NCBI RefSeq assembly: GCF_022919115.1
Contig: NZ_CP095072.1
Span: 3,162,001 to 3,226,000, forward strand
Reading direction: 5' to 3'
From: Gracilibacillus caseinilyticus
GTDB taxonomy: Bacteria > Bacillota > Bacilli > Bacillales > Amphibacillaceae
Length of the DNA: 64,000 bases
Part shown: positions 50,680 to 61,044 of the stretch, piece by piece
Numbering within the stretch: position 1 is the stretch's first letter
Layout: every line of letters begins with the position of its first letter
Program-made: the position numbers and the translations under genes
Notes under the pieces: model-generated
Told to the model about the DNA's origin: nothing
What the model saw: the letters and a program-made list of their open reading frames with translations, nothing else
Database searches by the model: none

Positions 50680-51825
50680 GTGGTCTCATCCGTATATATT
50701 CATATTCCCTTCTGTGAAAAGATCTGTCATTATTGTGATTTTACGAAGTTTTTTTATGATGAAAAAATGGCAGATGATTATTTAATCGCATTAGAAAAGG
50801 AAATGAAAGCCTATATCCATAAACCAAAAAAGAAAATGAACACAATTTTTGTCGGTGGAGGTACACCGACAGCATTAAATGAGAAGCAGTTAACGAAATT
50901 GGTGCAAATGATTGCTCATTATTTTGATGTAGCATCCGTCAGCGAGTATTCTTTCGAAGCGAACCCAGGGGATTTAACAAATGAGAAAATTAATATATTA
51001 CGTGCTTACGGTGTCAACCGGATTTCCATGGGTGTCCAGGTACTTGATGACGAAATGTTGGAACAACTCGGAAGATTACACAGAGTGAAAGATGTCTATG
51101 AGAATGTCAATGGCTTGGTACAAGCAGGTATTGATAATATTAGTATTGACTTAATGTACAGTCTCCCCAATCAATCTATCGAAGGATTCAACAAAACCTT
51201 AAAGGAAGCATTACAGTTCAATCTGCCGCATTATTCAGCTTATTCGTTGCAAATAGAACCGAAAACGATCTTCTATCAGCGATATATGAAAGGAAAACTA
51301 TCGAAGCCACCCGAAGAAATAGAGGCGGATATGTATGCATTGCTTCGAAGTGAAATGCGTGCTAATGGCATTCATCAATATGAAATTAGTAATTTTGCCA
51401 AGCCGGGGTTTGAAAGTCAGCATAATCTTGTGTATTGGAATAACCAATATTATTTCGGTTTCGGTGCAGGTGCTCACGGGTATTTACCAGGTGAGCGCAT
51501 TATAAACATTCGTCCATTTCCGAAATATGTGGAGGCTGCGAATGATTCGGGAAAACCAATACTTCATATTGAACAAATTGGACGTAAGGAACAGATTGAG
51601 GAAGAAATGTTTCTTGGATTGCGAAAGAGTGAAGGAGTTTCTGTGAGTGCCTTTGAAAAAAAATATCAAATTCCGCTAAGAGACTTATATGGCGAGGAAT
51701 TGGACACCCTAAAACAAAAGGGATGGATAGATGTCAACAGCAGTTTTGTAAAACTGACAGAGGAAGGTAAACCCTTTGGCAATGAAGTTTTCCAAAGCTT
51801 TCTGTTAGATGATAATGCGTTCTAG
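50680..51825 (+). CDS. hemW: radical SAM heme chaperone HemW
   Basis: HemW binds heme and a [4Fe-4S] cluster and is a chaperone rather than a true coproporphyrinogen oxidase. The 381-aa protein has the radical SAM cluster motif CEKICHYCDF (Cys-x3-Cys-x2-Cys), SAM-site GGGTPTALN, and the C-terminal EEMFLGLRKSEGV segment. The GTG start follows AGGAGGAAAG. It sits upstream of hrcA as in B. subtilis. Confidence 0.95.
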   Translation: MVSSVYIHIPFCEKICHYCDFTKFFYDEKMADDYLIALEKEMKAYIHKPKKKMNTIFVGGGTPTALNEKQLTKLVQMIAHYFDVASVSEYSFEANPGDLTNEKINILRAYGVNRISMGVQVLDDEMLEQLGRLHRVKDVYENVNGLVQAGIDNISIDLMYSLPNQSIEGFNKTLKEALQFNLPHYSAYSLQIEPKTIFYQRYMKGKLSKPPEEIEADMYALLRSEMRANGIHQYEISNFAKPGFESQHNLVYWNNQYYFGFGAGAHGYLPGERIINIRPFPKYVEAANDSGKPILHIEQIGRKEQIEEEMFLGLRKSEGVSVSAFEKKYQIPLRDLYGEELDTLKQKGWIDVNSSFVKLTEEGKPFGNEVFQSFLLDDNAF

Positions 51826-51857
51826 CCTGATAATCTTCATTTTTCTGTGTTTCTTAA

Positions 51858-51886
51858 TTGACAATTAAGAATGGATTTGATAATTT
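51858..51886 (+). promoter_or_regulatory. sigma-A promoter of the hrcA operon
   Basis: A perfect TTGACA (51858-51863) is followed by TAATTT (51881-51886) at 17 bp or GATAAT (51879-51884) at 15 bp. The CIRCE operator starts 11 bp after, in the transcribed leader. Confidence 0.75.
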
Positions 51887-51896
51887 ATTAGTAGAA

Positions 51897-51923
51897 TTAG
51901 CACTCAAGTAATTAGAGTGCTAA
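51897..51923 (+). promoter_or_regulatory. CIRCE operator
   Basis: TTAGCACTC (51897-51905), a 9-bp spacer, and GAGTGCTAA (51915-51923) form the perfect consensus CIRCE inverted repeat. HrcA dimer binding here represses the hrcA-grpE-dnaK operon until heat or GroEL titration relieves it. Confidence 0.98.
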
Positions 51924-51938
51924 CAGAGGTGATCATCG

Positions 51939-52961
51939 ATGCTTACAGATAGACAAATACAAATTTTGCAGGTTATTATTGATGAGTTCATCCAGACGGC
52001 ACAACCGATTGGATCAAGGGCAATTGCGAAAAAAGAAACTATTTCTTTCAGCCCCGCTACAATTCGAAACGAAATGGCAGATTTGGAAGAAATGGGATTT
52101 ATTGAAAAAACCCATACCTCTTCTGGTCGGGTACCTTCAGAAAAGGGTTACCGTTTCTATGTCGATCATTTAATTTCACCCTTTCGATTATCGAGTCATG
52201 ACGTGAATATGATTAAACATACGTTTGAGCGGGAAATGATAGAATTTGAAAGAGTTGTTCAGAAATCAGCAAGAATCATGTCTGATTTGACCAATTATAC
52301 GTCGATTATTCTTGGTCCGGAAGTGTTTCATACCACGTTAAAACAAATACAGCTGATCAGTTTATCCAACAGTACTGCAGTCGCGATCCTGGTAACAAAC
52401 ACAGGGCATGTGGAGCACAGGTATTTTAATGTACCTGCTTCGATGTTGTCATCTGATTTGGAGAAGTTGGTTAACATTTTAAATGATCGTCTGGTAGGAG
52501 TGCCAATTATTCAATTGCAGCATAGATTATTTGGAGAAGTCGCGCAGCTTTTACAACGATACAGTGCTGATTTCGAAACGACTTATTCCTATTTGCACGA
52601 AGCATTGCTAGAGAAACAGCCGGTGAAGCTTTATATGGATGGGAAAACCAATATTATGTTACAGCCCGAATTTCATGATGTTCATAAGATACAATCATTG
52701 TATTCCTTGATGGAGCGTGAGGATGAAATGGCCAATCTGCTCCGGACATCTGGCCAAGGGTTAAAGGTAGTAATCGGGCAAGAAAACCATATAGACGCAA
52801 TGCAGGATTGCAGTTTAATCACTGCCACATACTCACTGGGTGAGGACCAATTTGGGACGATCGCCTTGTTAGGACCTACTCGAATGGAATACTCCAGAGT
52901 GGTTTCACTGTTAAATGTCCTGTCAAAGCAATTAAGCAAGACGTTTGATTCATGGTACTAA
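51939..52961 (+). CDS. hrcA: heat-inducible transcription repressor HrcA
   Basis: This 340-aa repressor of class I heat-shock genes has an N-terminal winged helix (LTDRQIQILQVIIDEFIQTA and SFSPATIRNEMADLEEMGF followed by IEKTHTSSGRVPSEKGYR) and a C-terminal dimerisation domain ending VVSLLNVLSKQLSKTF. It autoregulates through the CIRCE 15 bp upstream of its ATG. RBS AGAGGTG. Confidence 0.97.
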   Translation: MLTDRQIQILQVIIDEFIQTAQPIGSRAIAKKETISFSPATIRNEMADLEEMGFIEKTHTSSGRVPSEKGYRFYVDHLISPFRLSSHDVNMIKHTFEREMIEFERVVQKSARIMSDLTNYTSIILGPEVFHTTLKQIQLISLSNSTAVAILVTNTGHVEHRYFNVPASMLSSDLEKLVNILNDRLVGVPIIQLQHRLFGEVAQLLQRYSADFETTYSYLHEALLEKQPVKLYMDGKTNIMLQPEFHDVHKIQSLYSLMEREDEMANLLRTSGQGLKVVIGQENHIDAMQDCSLITATYSLGEDQFGTIALLGPTRMEYSRVVSLLNVLSKQLSKTFDSWY

Positions 52962-52964
52962 CAT

Positions 52965-52999
52965 GTGAAAGGGTATGGTGGAATCCGTACTCTTTTCAC
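52965..52999 (+). other. hrcA-grpE intergenic stem-loop
   Basis: GTGAAA...TTTTCAC arms enclose a further paired GGGTATGG / CCGTAC region. No T-run follows, so it is not a terminator. In B. subtilis the dnaK operon mRNA is processed at a stem-loop between hrcA and grpE, and this is the probable equivalent. Confidence 0.65.
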
Positions 53000-53076
53000 T
53001 TGTGTGTATAAAGTTTGATTCTTTTAAGAAAGTATGTTTAGCTATACAATGGTTTTTTATCTAGGAGGTGACAGTA

Positions 53077-53637
53077 ATGCAAGAAAAAGATATCAATCAA
53101 AACGAACAAGAAGAAGTAATTGAAGATGCAGAACAAGAATTGGTGAGTGATGAGGAAACAGCTACAGCGACGCAACCGGATGTAAGTGAAGATGACATTC
53201 AAGCACTTCAAGCTGAAAAAGACGACTTACAGAACCGTCTTCTTCGGGTTCAGGCAGAGTATGATAATTTCAGAAAACGAACCAAAAAAGAGAAAGAAGC
53301 GGACTTAAAATATAAATCTCAATCAGTTGTCACTGAATTGCTACCCGTACTCGATAACTTTGAGCGTGCCCTGCAGGTTGAAATTGATGACAAGGCAGCT
53401 AAAGGTGTGGTAGAAGGTTTAAAGATGGTCTACCGTCAGTTGAAGACAGTGTTAGAAAATGAAGGTGTATCTGAAATTGAGACAGATGGTCAATATTTTA
53501 ATCCGAATCTTCATCAAGCCGTAATGCAAGTGGAAGAAGAAGGTTTTGAATCCAACGAAATTGTCGAAACTATGCAAAAAGGCTATCAATTGAAAGACAG
53601 AGTAATTCGACCAGCAATGGTAAAAGTAAATCAATAA
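53077..53637 (+). CDS. grpE: nucleotide exchange factor GrpE
   Basis: GrpE releases ADP from DnaK. The 186-aa protein has an acidic N-terminal tail, a long coiled coil (about residues 45-95, LQAEKDDLQNRLLRVQAEYD) and the beta-wing head ending MQKGYQLKDRVIRPAMVKV. ATG 53077 directly after AGGAGGTGACAGTA is chosen over GTG 53068. Confidence 0.97.
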   Translation: MQEKDINQNEQEEVIEDAEQELVSDEETATATQPDVSEDDIQALQAEKDDLQNRLLRVQAEYDNFRKRTKKEKEADLKYKSQSVVTELLPVLDNFERALQVEIDDKAAKGVVEGLKMVYRQLKTVLENEGVSEIETDGQYFNPNLHQAVMQVEEEGFESNEIVETMQKGYQLKDRVIRPAMVKVNQ

Positions 53638-53647
53638 TTACATATGA

Positions 53648-55507
<1,860 letters not shown>

Positions 55508-55528
55508 GATAGTTCACGTAACATGATG

Positions 55529-55567
55529 GAAAAGTCAAAGTCAGAATTCTCGGCTTTGGCTTTTTCC
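55529..55567 (+). terminator. terminator between dnaK and dnaJ
   Basis: GGAAAAGTCAAAGTC pairs with GGCTTTGGCTTTTTCC (with G-U pairs). It probably ends most hrcA-dnaK transcripts before dnaJ. Confidence 0.7.
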
Positions 55568-55711
55568 ATGAGGTAGGTGTCGTTTCATACTGCTAATCCA
55601 TGAATATATTAGTAGATAACGAGAATGGAGCTATGTAAATGGCGGACCCTGCAGCCCATTTAAATGTGGCGAGAAGGTAGGTGTGCCACTCTCTTACAAG
55701 TGAAATAATGT

Positions 55712-55741
55712 TTGCTAATCAGTATAAATAAATGTTATGAT
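55712..55741 (+). promoter_or_regulatory. possible dnaJ promoter
   Basis: TTGCTA (55712-55717), an 18-bp spacer and TATGAT (55736-55741) lie about 40 bp before the dnaJ start. The region before it (about 55638-55695) has complementary arms (AAATGG with CCCATTT, GTGGC with GCCAC). Confidence 0.4.
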
Positions 55742-55780
55742 AATGTTTATGCAATAAACGAGCGGGAGCGTGATCAGTCA

Positions 55781-56908
55781 GTGAGTAAACAAGATTATTA
55801 TGAGGTTTTAGGTGTGTCCAAAGACGCATCGAAAGATGAAATTAAAAAAGCTTATCGTAAACTTGCAAGGAAATATCACCCAGATGTGAATAAAGATGAA
55901 GGCACGGACGAAAAGTTTAAAGAAGTGAAAGAAGCTTATGAAGTATTGGGCAACGAACAGAAAAAAGCTCAATATGATCAATTCGGTCATGCTGGTCCAC
56001 AAGGTCAAGGTGGCTTTGGTGGATTTGGAGGCGGTGCTGAAGATTTCGGTGGATTTGGTGACATTTTTGATATGTTCTTCGGTGGTGGCCGCCGACGAGA
56101 CCCAAATGCCCCTCGTCAAGGTAACGATCTGCAATATACGATGACATTAGAATTTGAGGATGCCATTTTTGGAAAAGAAACAGATATTCAAATTCCTAAA
56201 GAAGAAGAATGTGACACGTGCCACGGTTCTGGTGCAAAACCAGGTACACAGCCTGAAACGTGTAGTAATTGTAACGGAAGTGGACAACTAAATGTAGAGC
56301 AAAATACACCATTTGGTAGAGTCGTAAACCGAAGAGTATGCCATCACTGTCAAGGTACCGGAAAGCAAATTAAAGACAAATGTGGAACTTGTGGCGGTCA
56401 AGGTAAAGTGAAGACACGTAAAAAGATTCATATTAGCATTCCAGCCGGGATTGATGAAGGACAGCAAATTCGAGTTGCTGGCCAAGGGGAACCTGGTATA
56501 AATGGTGGTCCTGCGGGAGATCTGTACGTTGTTATTCAAGTGAAAACTCATGAATTTTATCAACGTGAAGGTGACCACATTTTCTGTGAAATGCCGGTCA
56601 CATTTGCGCAAGCTGCATTAGGGGATGAAATTGAAGTGCCGACACTTCACGGTAAGGTGAAATTGAAGGTGCCAGCTGGTACACAAACAGGGAAAACCTT
56701 CAGACTTAAAGGTAAAGGTGCGCCGAATGTGCGAAGTAATGTTCATGGAGATCAACATATTAAAATCCGTGTAATAACACCAACAAACCTTAGTGATCGC
56801 CAAAAAGAATTGTTGAGAGAATTTAATGAAATTAGTGGAAATCAGCCGACAGACGAACACGAAAATACATTTTTTCAACGAGTAAAACGTGCTTTTAAGG
56901 GCGAATAA
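55781..56908 (+). CDS. dnaJ: chaperone protein DnaJ
   Basis: This 375-aa Hsp40 stimulates DnaK ATPase. It has an N-terminal J domain with HPD in YHPDVNKDE, a Gly/Phe-rich linker, then four zinc-binding repeats [32 protein letters not shown], and the C-terminal substrate domain. The start is GTG at 55781 giving [12 protein letters not shown]; upstream in-frame sequence lacks homology. The length equals that of B. subtilis DnaJ. Confidence 0.97.
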   Translation: MSKQDYYEVLGVSKDASKDEIKKAYRKLARKYHPDVNKDEGTDEKFKEVKEAYEVLGNEQKKAQYDQFGHAGPQGQGGFGGFGGGAEDFGGFGDIFDMFFGGGRRRDPNAPRQGNDLQYTMTLEFEDAIFGKETDIQIPKEEECDTCHGSGAKPGTQPETCSNCNGSGQLNVEQNTPFGRVVNRRVCHHCQGTGKQIKDKCGTCGGQGKVKTRKKIHISIPAGIDEGQQIRVAGQGEPGINGGPAGDLYVVIQVKTHEFYQREGDHIFCEMPVTFAQAALGDEIEVPTLHGKVKLKVPAGTQTGKTFRLKGKGAPNVRSNVHGDQHIKIRVITPTNLSDRQKELLREFNEISGNQPTDEHENTFFQRVKRAFKGE

Positions 56909-56951
56909 TTAACCATAGTAACAAATTTTAGATAGAAATGAGTTGATCTGC

Positions 56952-57902
56952 TTGAAGTGGACAGAGCTGAGTATCTATACGACAAATGAAGCGATTGAAC
57001 CTATTTCAAATATTATTCACGAAGCAGGAGCAAGTGGCGTAGTAATAGAAGATCGTCAGGATCTTGAACGTATTTGGGAAGGTCGCTTTGGAGAAATTTA
57101 TGACCTTAATCCGGATGATTATCCGGAAGAGGGAGTTCGGTTAAAAGCTTACCTCCCTGTTAATAGTTTTCTGGGTGAGACTGTTACCGAAATAAAGCAA
57201 GCCATTAACAATTTATTGTTATACGACATCGATATTGGCTTAAACAAAATTACACTGAGTGAAGTGAATGAAGAAGAGTGGGCAACAGCCTGGAAGAAAT
57301 ATTATAAGCCTGCAAAAATATCGGAACGTGTAACCATTACCCCCACATGGGAAGATTATCAGCCTGTCTCAACAGATGAACTTATTATAGAGTTAGACCC
57401 AGGAATGGCATTTGGAACAGGGACACATCCTACAACTGTTTTAAGTATTCAGGCATTGGAAAGTCATTTGCAGAACGGAGATACTGTTTTTGATGTCGGG
57501 TGTGGATCTGGTGTTTTAAGTATTGCTGCTGCACTATTAGGTGCTGATAAAGTTTATGCTTATGACCTGGATGAAGTTGCAATCCAAAGTACAAAACTGA
57601 ATGCTAAAGTAAATAAAGTGGATGATAAAATGCAGGTCAAACAAAACAATTTACTGCAGCATGTTACAGGTACAGCTAATGTTATTGTAGCGAATATTTT
57701 GGCGGAGATCATTTTGCGTTTCGAAAAAGACGCGTTTGATCGACTTGTTCCTGGAGGTATTTTCATTACTTCCGGAATTATCCAAAAAAAGAAGTTAGCT
57801 GTAAAGAATGCACTAGAAGAAGCTGGTTTTGAGATTATTGAAACCAATCAGATGGAAGATTGGATCTCCATCATTGCCCAAAAACCCGAAGAAAGCAGGT
57901 AA
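56952..57902 (+). CDS. prmA: ribosomal protein L11 methyltransferase
   Basis: PrmA trimethylates ribosomal protein L11. The 316-aa protein has NEEEWATAWKKYYKPAKI, the LDPGMAFGTGTHPTT motif, SAM motif I VFDVGCGSGVLSIAA and the catalytic-type VANILAEIILRF. The TTG at 56952 gives (M)KWTELSIYTTNEA like homologues; a TTG at 56943 is also possible. RBS is weak. It lies after dnaJ in the usual order. Confidence 0.94.
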   Translation: MKWTELSIYTTNEAIEPISNIIHEAGASGVVIEDRQDLERIWEGRFGEIYDLNPDDYPEEGVRLKAYLPVNSFLGETVTEIKQAINNLLLYDIDIGLNKITLSEVNEEEWATAWKKYYKPAKISERVTITPTWEDYQPVSTDELIIELDPGMAFGTGTHPTTVLSIQALESHLQNGDTVFDVGCGSGVLSIAAALLGADKVYAYDLDEVAIQSTKLNAKVNKVDDKMQVKQNNLLQHVTGTANVIVANILAEIILRFEKDAFDRLVPGGIFITSGIIQKKKLAVKNALEEAGFEIIETNQMEDWISIIAQKPEESR

Positions 57903-57906
57903 TGGG

Positions 57907-58659
57907 ATGCAACGCTATTTTATTGACAGTAATAATTGGAATGATGACGAGGTAAAGATTACAAATGAGGATTTTCATCATGTTGTTCATGTGATGAGGA
58001 TGCAAGAAGGGGATACTTTCATTGCCAATCATCCCGATCAGGATGCAGCTAAGTGTAAGATTACCTTCATTGATGAAAACCAGGTCGTAGCAGTAGTGGA
58101 AGAATGGCTCGAGGAAACGAAAGAATTACCTGTTCACATTACTATTGCCCAAGGATTGCCGAAAGGAGACAAGTGGGAGTTTGTCTTGCAGAAAGGAACG
58201 GAGTTAGGTGCGGTTCGCTTCGTTCCAATTCAAGCGGCACGTTCTGTCGTTAAATGGGATGCAAAAAAACAACAGAAAAAAGTAGCGAGATGGCAAAAAA
58301 TCGTAAAAGAAGCGAGCGAACAAGCCCACCGTAACAAGTTACCTGACATTGATCCTGTTCTGTCTGTTAAAGATTTTGTGAAGCAGTCTGCTTCTTATGA
58401 TTGGAAATTTTTCGCTTATGAGGAAACGGCAAGACAGTATCCGACTGTTAAGTTACACCATTATTTTTCACAGATAGAAGTAGGTCAGTCGGTGATGGTT
58501 TGTATCGGACCTGAAGGTGGGTTCGATGAGGATGAAGCCATTAGATTGAAACAAAATGGGTTTCAAGCGATTCGGTTAGGGCCAAGAATTTTAAGAACAG
58601 AAACAGCACCTCTTTATGTGCTTGCTAACTTGTCTTACTACTTTGAAGAAATGAGGTGA
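57907..58659 (+). CDS. rsmE: 16S rRNA (uracil1498-N3)-methyltransferase
   Basis: RsmE is a 250-aa SPOUT enzyme that methylates U1498 of 16S rRNA. It has an N-terminal PUA-like domain (MQRYFIDSNNW and HHVVHVMRMQEGD) and C-terminal SPOUT knot with IAQGLPKGDKWEFVLQKGTE, CIGPEGGFDEDEA and RLGPRILRTETAPLYVLANL. ATG 57907 follows AGCAGG, 4 bp after the prmA stop. It is B. subtilis yqeU. Confidence 0.96.
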   Translation: MQRYFIDSNNWNDDEVKITNEDFHHVVHVMRMQEGDTFIANHPDQDAAKCKITFIDENQVVAVVEEWLEETKELPVHITIAQGLPKGDKWEFVLQKGTELGAVRFVPIQAARSVVKWDAKKQQKKVARWQKIVKEASEQAHRNKLPDIDPVLSVKDFVKQSASYDWKFFAYEETARQYPTVKLHHYFSQIEVGQSVMVCIGPEGGFDEDEAIRLKQNGFQAIRLGPRILRTETAPLYVLANLSYYFEEMR

Positions 58660-58663
58660 TGAA

Positions 58664-60001
58664 ATGCCAACAGTGGCTTTTCATACATTAGGATGCAAGG
58701 TAAATCATTATGAAACAGAAGGAATATGGCAGAAGTTCAAAACCGAAGGATATGAACGTGTTGAGTTTGATCATCATGCGGATGTATATGTGATTAATAC
58801 ATGTACCGTCACGAACACAGGGGACAAAAAAAGTCGACAAGTTATTCGTCGTGCCATTCGCAGTAATCCTGAGGGAGTAGTATGTGTAACGGGCTGTTAT
58901 GCGCAGACCTCTCCAGGTGAAATCATGGAAATCCCAGGAGTTGATGTCGTTGTTGGTACACAAGATCGTGGAAAAATGATCCAGTATATTGAAGAACACC
59001 AAGAACATAGACAACCGATTAACGGTGTATCGAATATTATGAAAAATCGTACATTTGAAGAAATGGATGTGCCACAATTCTCTGATCGTACTCGTGCATC
59101 ATTAAAAATACAAGAAGGTTGTAATAACTTCTGTACTTTCTGTATTATTCCTTGGTCTCGTGGATTATTACGTTCAAGACAGCCTGAGAATGTTTTGAAA
59201 CAAGCGCGTCAACTAGTGGAAGCCGGCTATAAAGAGATTGTCCTTACAGGTATCCATACTGCCGGGTACGGTGAAGACATGAAGGAATATAATTTTGCGC
59301 AATTATTACGTGACCTTGAAAGCAAAATAGATGGACTCAAACGTATTCGTATTTCCTCAATTGAGGCAAGTCAAATCACAGATGAAGTTATTGAGGTACT
59401 TGATGCATCAAAGAAAGTAGTACCGCATTTACACATTCCATTACAATCAGGTTCTGATACCGTATTAGAGCGGATGAGGCGTAAATATACAACTGATTTT
59501 TACAAAAAAAGAGTGGCAAAAATTCAAAAAGCCCTTCCGCATCTAGCAATTACTTCAGATGTAATTGTAGGGTTCCCGGGAGAAACAGAACAAGAATTTC
59601 AGGAAACGATGGATTTCATAAAAGAAATCGGCTATTCAGAATTACACGTCTTCCCATTCTCTAAAAGAACCGGTACTCCTGCAGCCCGAATGGATAATCA
59701 GGTGGAAGATGATGTGAAGCATCAACGTGTGCAAATGTTGATTGAACAGTCGGATCAGCAAGCCCTTGCTTATGCTAAGAGCTATGAAGATGAAGTAGTA
59801 GAAGTAATTCCTGAAGAATCATTTAATGAAGAAGAACCTAATATGCTGGTAGGTTATTCAGATAATTACTTGAAGGTTAAATTCGATGGTACTAAAGAGA
59901 TGATCGGCGAAATTGTTCGTGTAAAAATCACAAAAGCAGGGTATCCATATAATGAAGGTACTTTCGTCCGTGTCATGGATGATGCTGCATTATCGGTATA
60001 A
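58664..60001 (+). CDS. mtaB: tRNA t6A37 methylthiotransferase MtaB
   Basis: MtaB converts t6A37 to ms2t6A37 in tRNAs reading ANN codons. The 445-aa radical SAM methylthiotransferase has an N-terminal cluster domain (TLGCKVNHYETEG, NTCTVTN, GCYAQ), the radical SAM motif CNNFCTFCIIPW and a C-terminal TRAM domain. It starts 4 bp after rsmE. It is B. subtilis yqeV. Confidence 0.97.
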   Translation: MPTVAFHTLGCKVNHYETEGIWQKFKTEGYERVEFDHHADVYVINTCTVTNTGDKKSRQVIRRAIRSNPEGVVCVTGCYAQTSPGEIMEIPGVDVVVGTQDRGKMIQYIEEHQEHRQPINGVSNIMKNRTFEEMDVPQFSDRTRASLKIQEGCNNFCTFCIIPWSRGLLRSRQPENVLKQARQLVEAGYKEIVLTGIHTAGYGEDMKEYNFAQLLRDLESKIDGLKRIRISSIEASQITDEVIEVLDASKKVVPHLHIPLQSGSDTVLERMRRKYTTDFYKKRVAKIQKALPHLAITSDVIVGFPGETEQEFQETMDFIKEIGYSELHVFPFSKRTGTPAARMDNQVEDDVKHQRVQMLIEQSDQQALAYAKSYEDEVVEVIPEESFNEEEPNMLVGYSDNYLKVKFDGTKEMIGEIVRVKITKAGYPYNEGTFVRVMDDAALSV

Positions 60002-60076
60002 CTTATTTGTATAGGTAATGCCATTGCCCGCATGAAAATGGCAATCAAGAAGATGCCACTTTTCTTGTGAAAATGG

Positions 60077-60105
60077 TTGACCTGGTTAATAACGTATATT
60101 ATAAT
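60077..60105 (+). promoter_or_regulatory. sigma-A promoter of rpsU-yqeY
   Basis: TTGACC (60077-60082), 17-bp spacer, TATAAT (60100-60105), 72 bp upstream of rpsU. An ATTGCC/GGCAAT hairpin at about 60023-60045 after mtaB may attenuate readthrough. Confidence 0.82.
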
Positions 60106-60177
60106 TGCAAAGAGACATATGTATGATTACATATGTGGGATTATTTTTTTGTATGCTTCGGAGGGAGGGAAATTAGC

Positions 60178-60354
60178 ATGTCTAACACAACTCGCGTTCG
60201 TAAAAACGAGTCTCTTGAAGATGCTCTTCGTCGCTTCAAACGCAGTGTATCTAAATCAGGTACATTGTCTGAATACCGTAAGCGTGAATTTTATGAAAAA
60301 CCTAGTGTTCGCCGTAAGAAGAAATCAGAGGCAGCTAGAAAGCGTAAATTTTAA
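60178..60354 (+). CDS. rpsU: 30S ribosomal protein S21
   Basis: This 58-aa basic protein begins [20 protein letters not shown] and ends in the Lys/Arg-rich [18 protein letters not shown], typical S21. It is needed for late 30S assembly and in B. subtilis affects motility and translation of some mRNAs. ATG 60178 has GGAGGGAGGG upstream. yqeY follows in the same transcript. Confidence 0.97.
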   Translation: MSNTTRVRKNESLEDALRRFKRSVSKSGTLSEYRKREFYEKPSVRRKKKSEAARKRKF

Positions 60355-60372
60355 AGAGGGTGTAATGAGATA

Positions 60373-60819
60373 ATGGCAATCGTTGAACTTTTGAACCAGG
60401 ATATGAAACAGGCGATGAAGGCCAGAGATAAAGAAAAATTAAGTGTTATTCGAATGGTCAAAGCATCGATGCAGAATGAAGCCATTAAATTACAGAAAGA
60501 TGCATTGTCTGAAGAAGAAGAACTAACCGTTTTAGCTAGAGAGCTAAAACAGAGAAAAGATTCCCTCCATGAATTTAAAGAAGCTGGACGCGAAGATCTT
60601 GTAAGCAATTTAGAAACTGAAATTGACATTATACAAGCTTATATGCCTGAACAGCTATCTGATGATGAATTAGAGAAAATTGTTGTTCAGACGATCGAGG
60701 AAGTTCAAGCTCAGTCTAAAAAAGACATGGGAAAAGTAATGAGCGCACTTATGCCTAAAGTAAAAGGTAAAGCAGAAGGCTCAAGAGTGAATCAATTGGT
60801 TCAGAAGAACTTATCATAG
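60373..60819 (+). CDS. yqeY: GatB/YqeY domain protein
   Basis: This 148-aa protein matches the YqeY family, resembling the C-terminal tRNA-binding domain of Gat[22 protein letters not shown], the [21 protein letters not shown] region and [21 protein letters not shown]. It may assist tRNA-dependent amidation or tRNA handling; its role is not proven. It is cotranscribed with rpsU and followed by a terminator. Confidence 0.95.
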   Translation: MAIVELLNQDMKQAMKARDKEKLSVIRMVKASMQNEAIKLQKDALSEEEELTVLARELKQRKDSLHEFKEAGREDLVSNLETEIDIIQAYMPEQLSDDELEKIVVQTIEEVQAQSKKDMGKVMSALMPKVKGKAEGSRVNQLVQKNLS

Positions 60820-60847
60820 AACGAACATAATGATTTCATTCAACAAT

Positions 60848-60887
60848 AAAGGCCCTTGGCTTATTAATAAGCTAAGGGTCTTTTTAC
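60848..60887 (+). terminator. terminator after yqeY
   Basis: AAAGGCCCTTGGCTTATT / AATAAGCTAAGGGTCTTTTT, a strong stem with T-run. Confidence 0.9.
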
Positions 60888-60983
60888 TATTTATAAGTCT
60901 GTTGCTTGACATCGATGTATTTTAACAGTATGTTCGAAACTAGTATAGCTATCTGAATGCGATACCATCTTTTTTTTACGTCT

Positions 60984-61010
60984 TGAAACTTTTCGCCTGG
61001 CTGATTCGTA
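60984..61010 (+). promoter_or_regulatory. sigma-W promoter of yqeZ-floA-yqfB
   Basis: TGAAAC (60984-60989), 17-bp spacer and CGTA (61007-61010) match the extracytoplasmic sigma-W consensus. In B. subtilis this operon is a known sigma-W target, so regulation is conserved. Confidence 0.88.
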
Positions 61011-61044
61011 CATAGTAGAGGCGTAGTGGGAAGGAGGTCATTTA

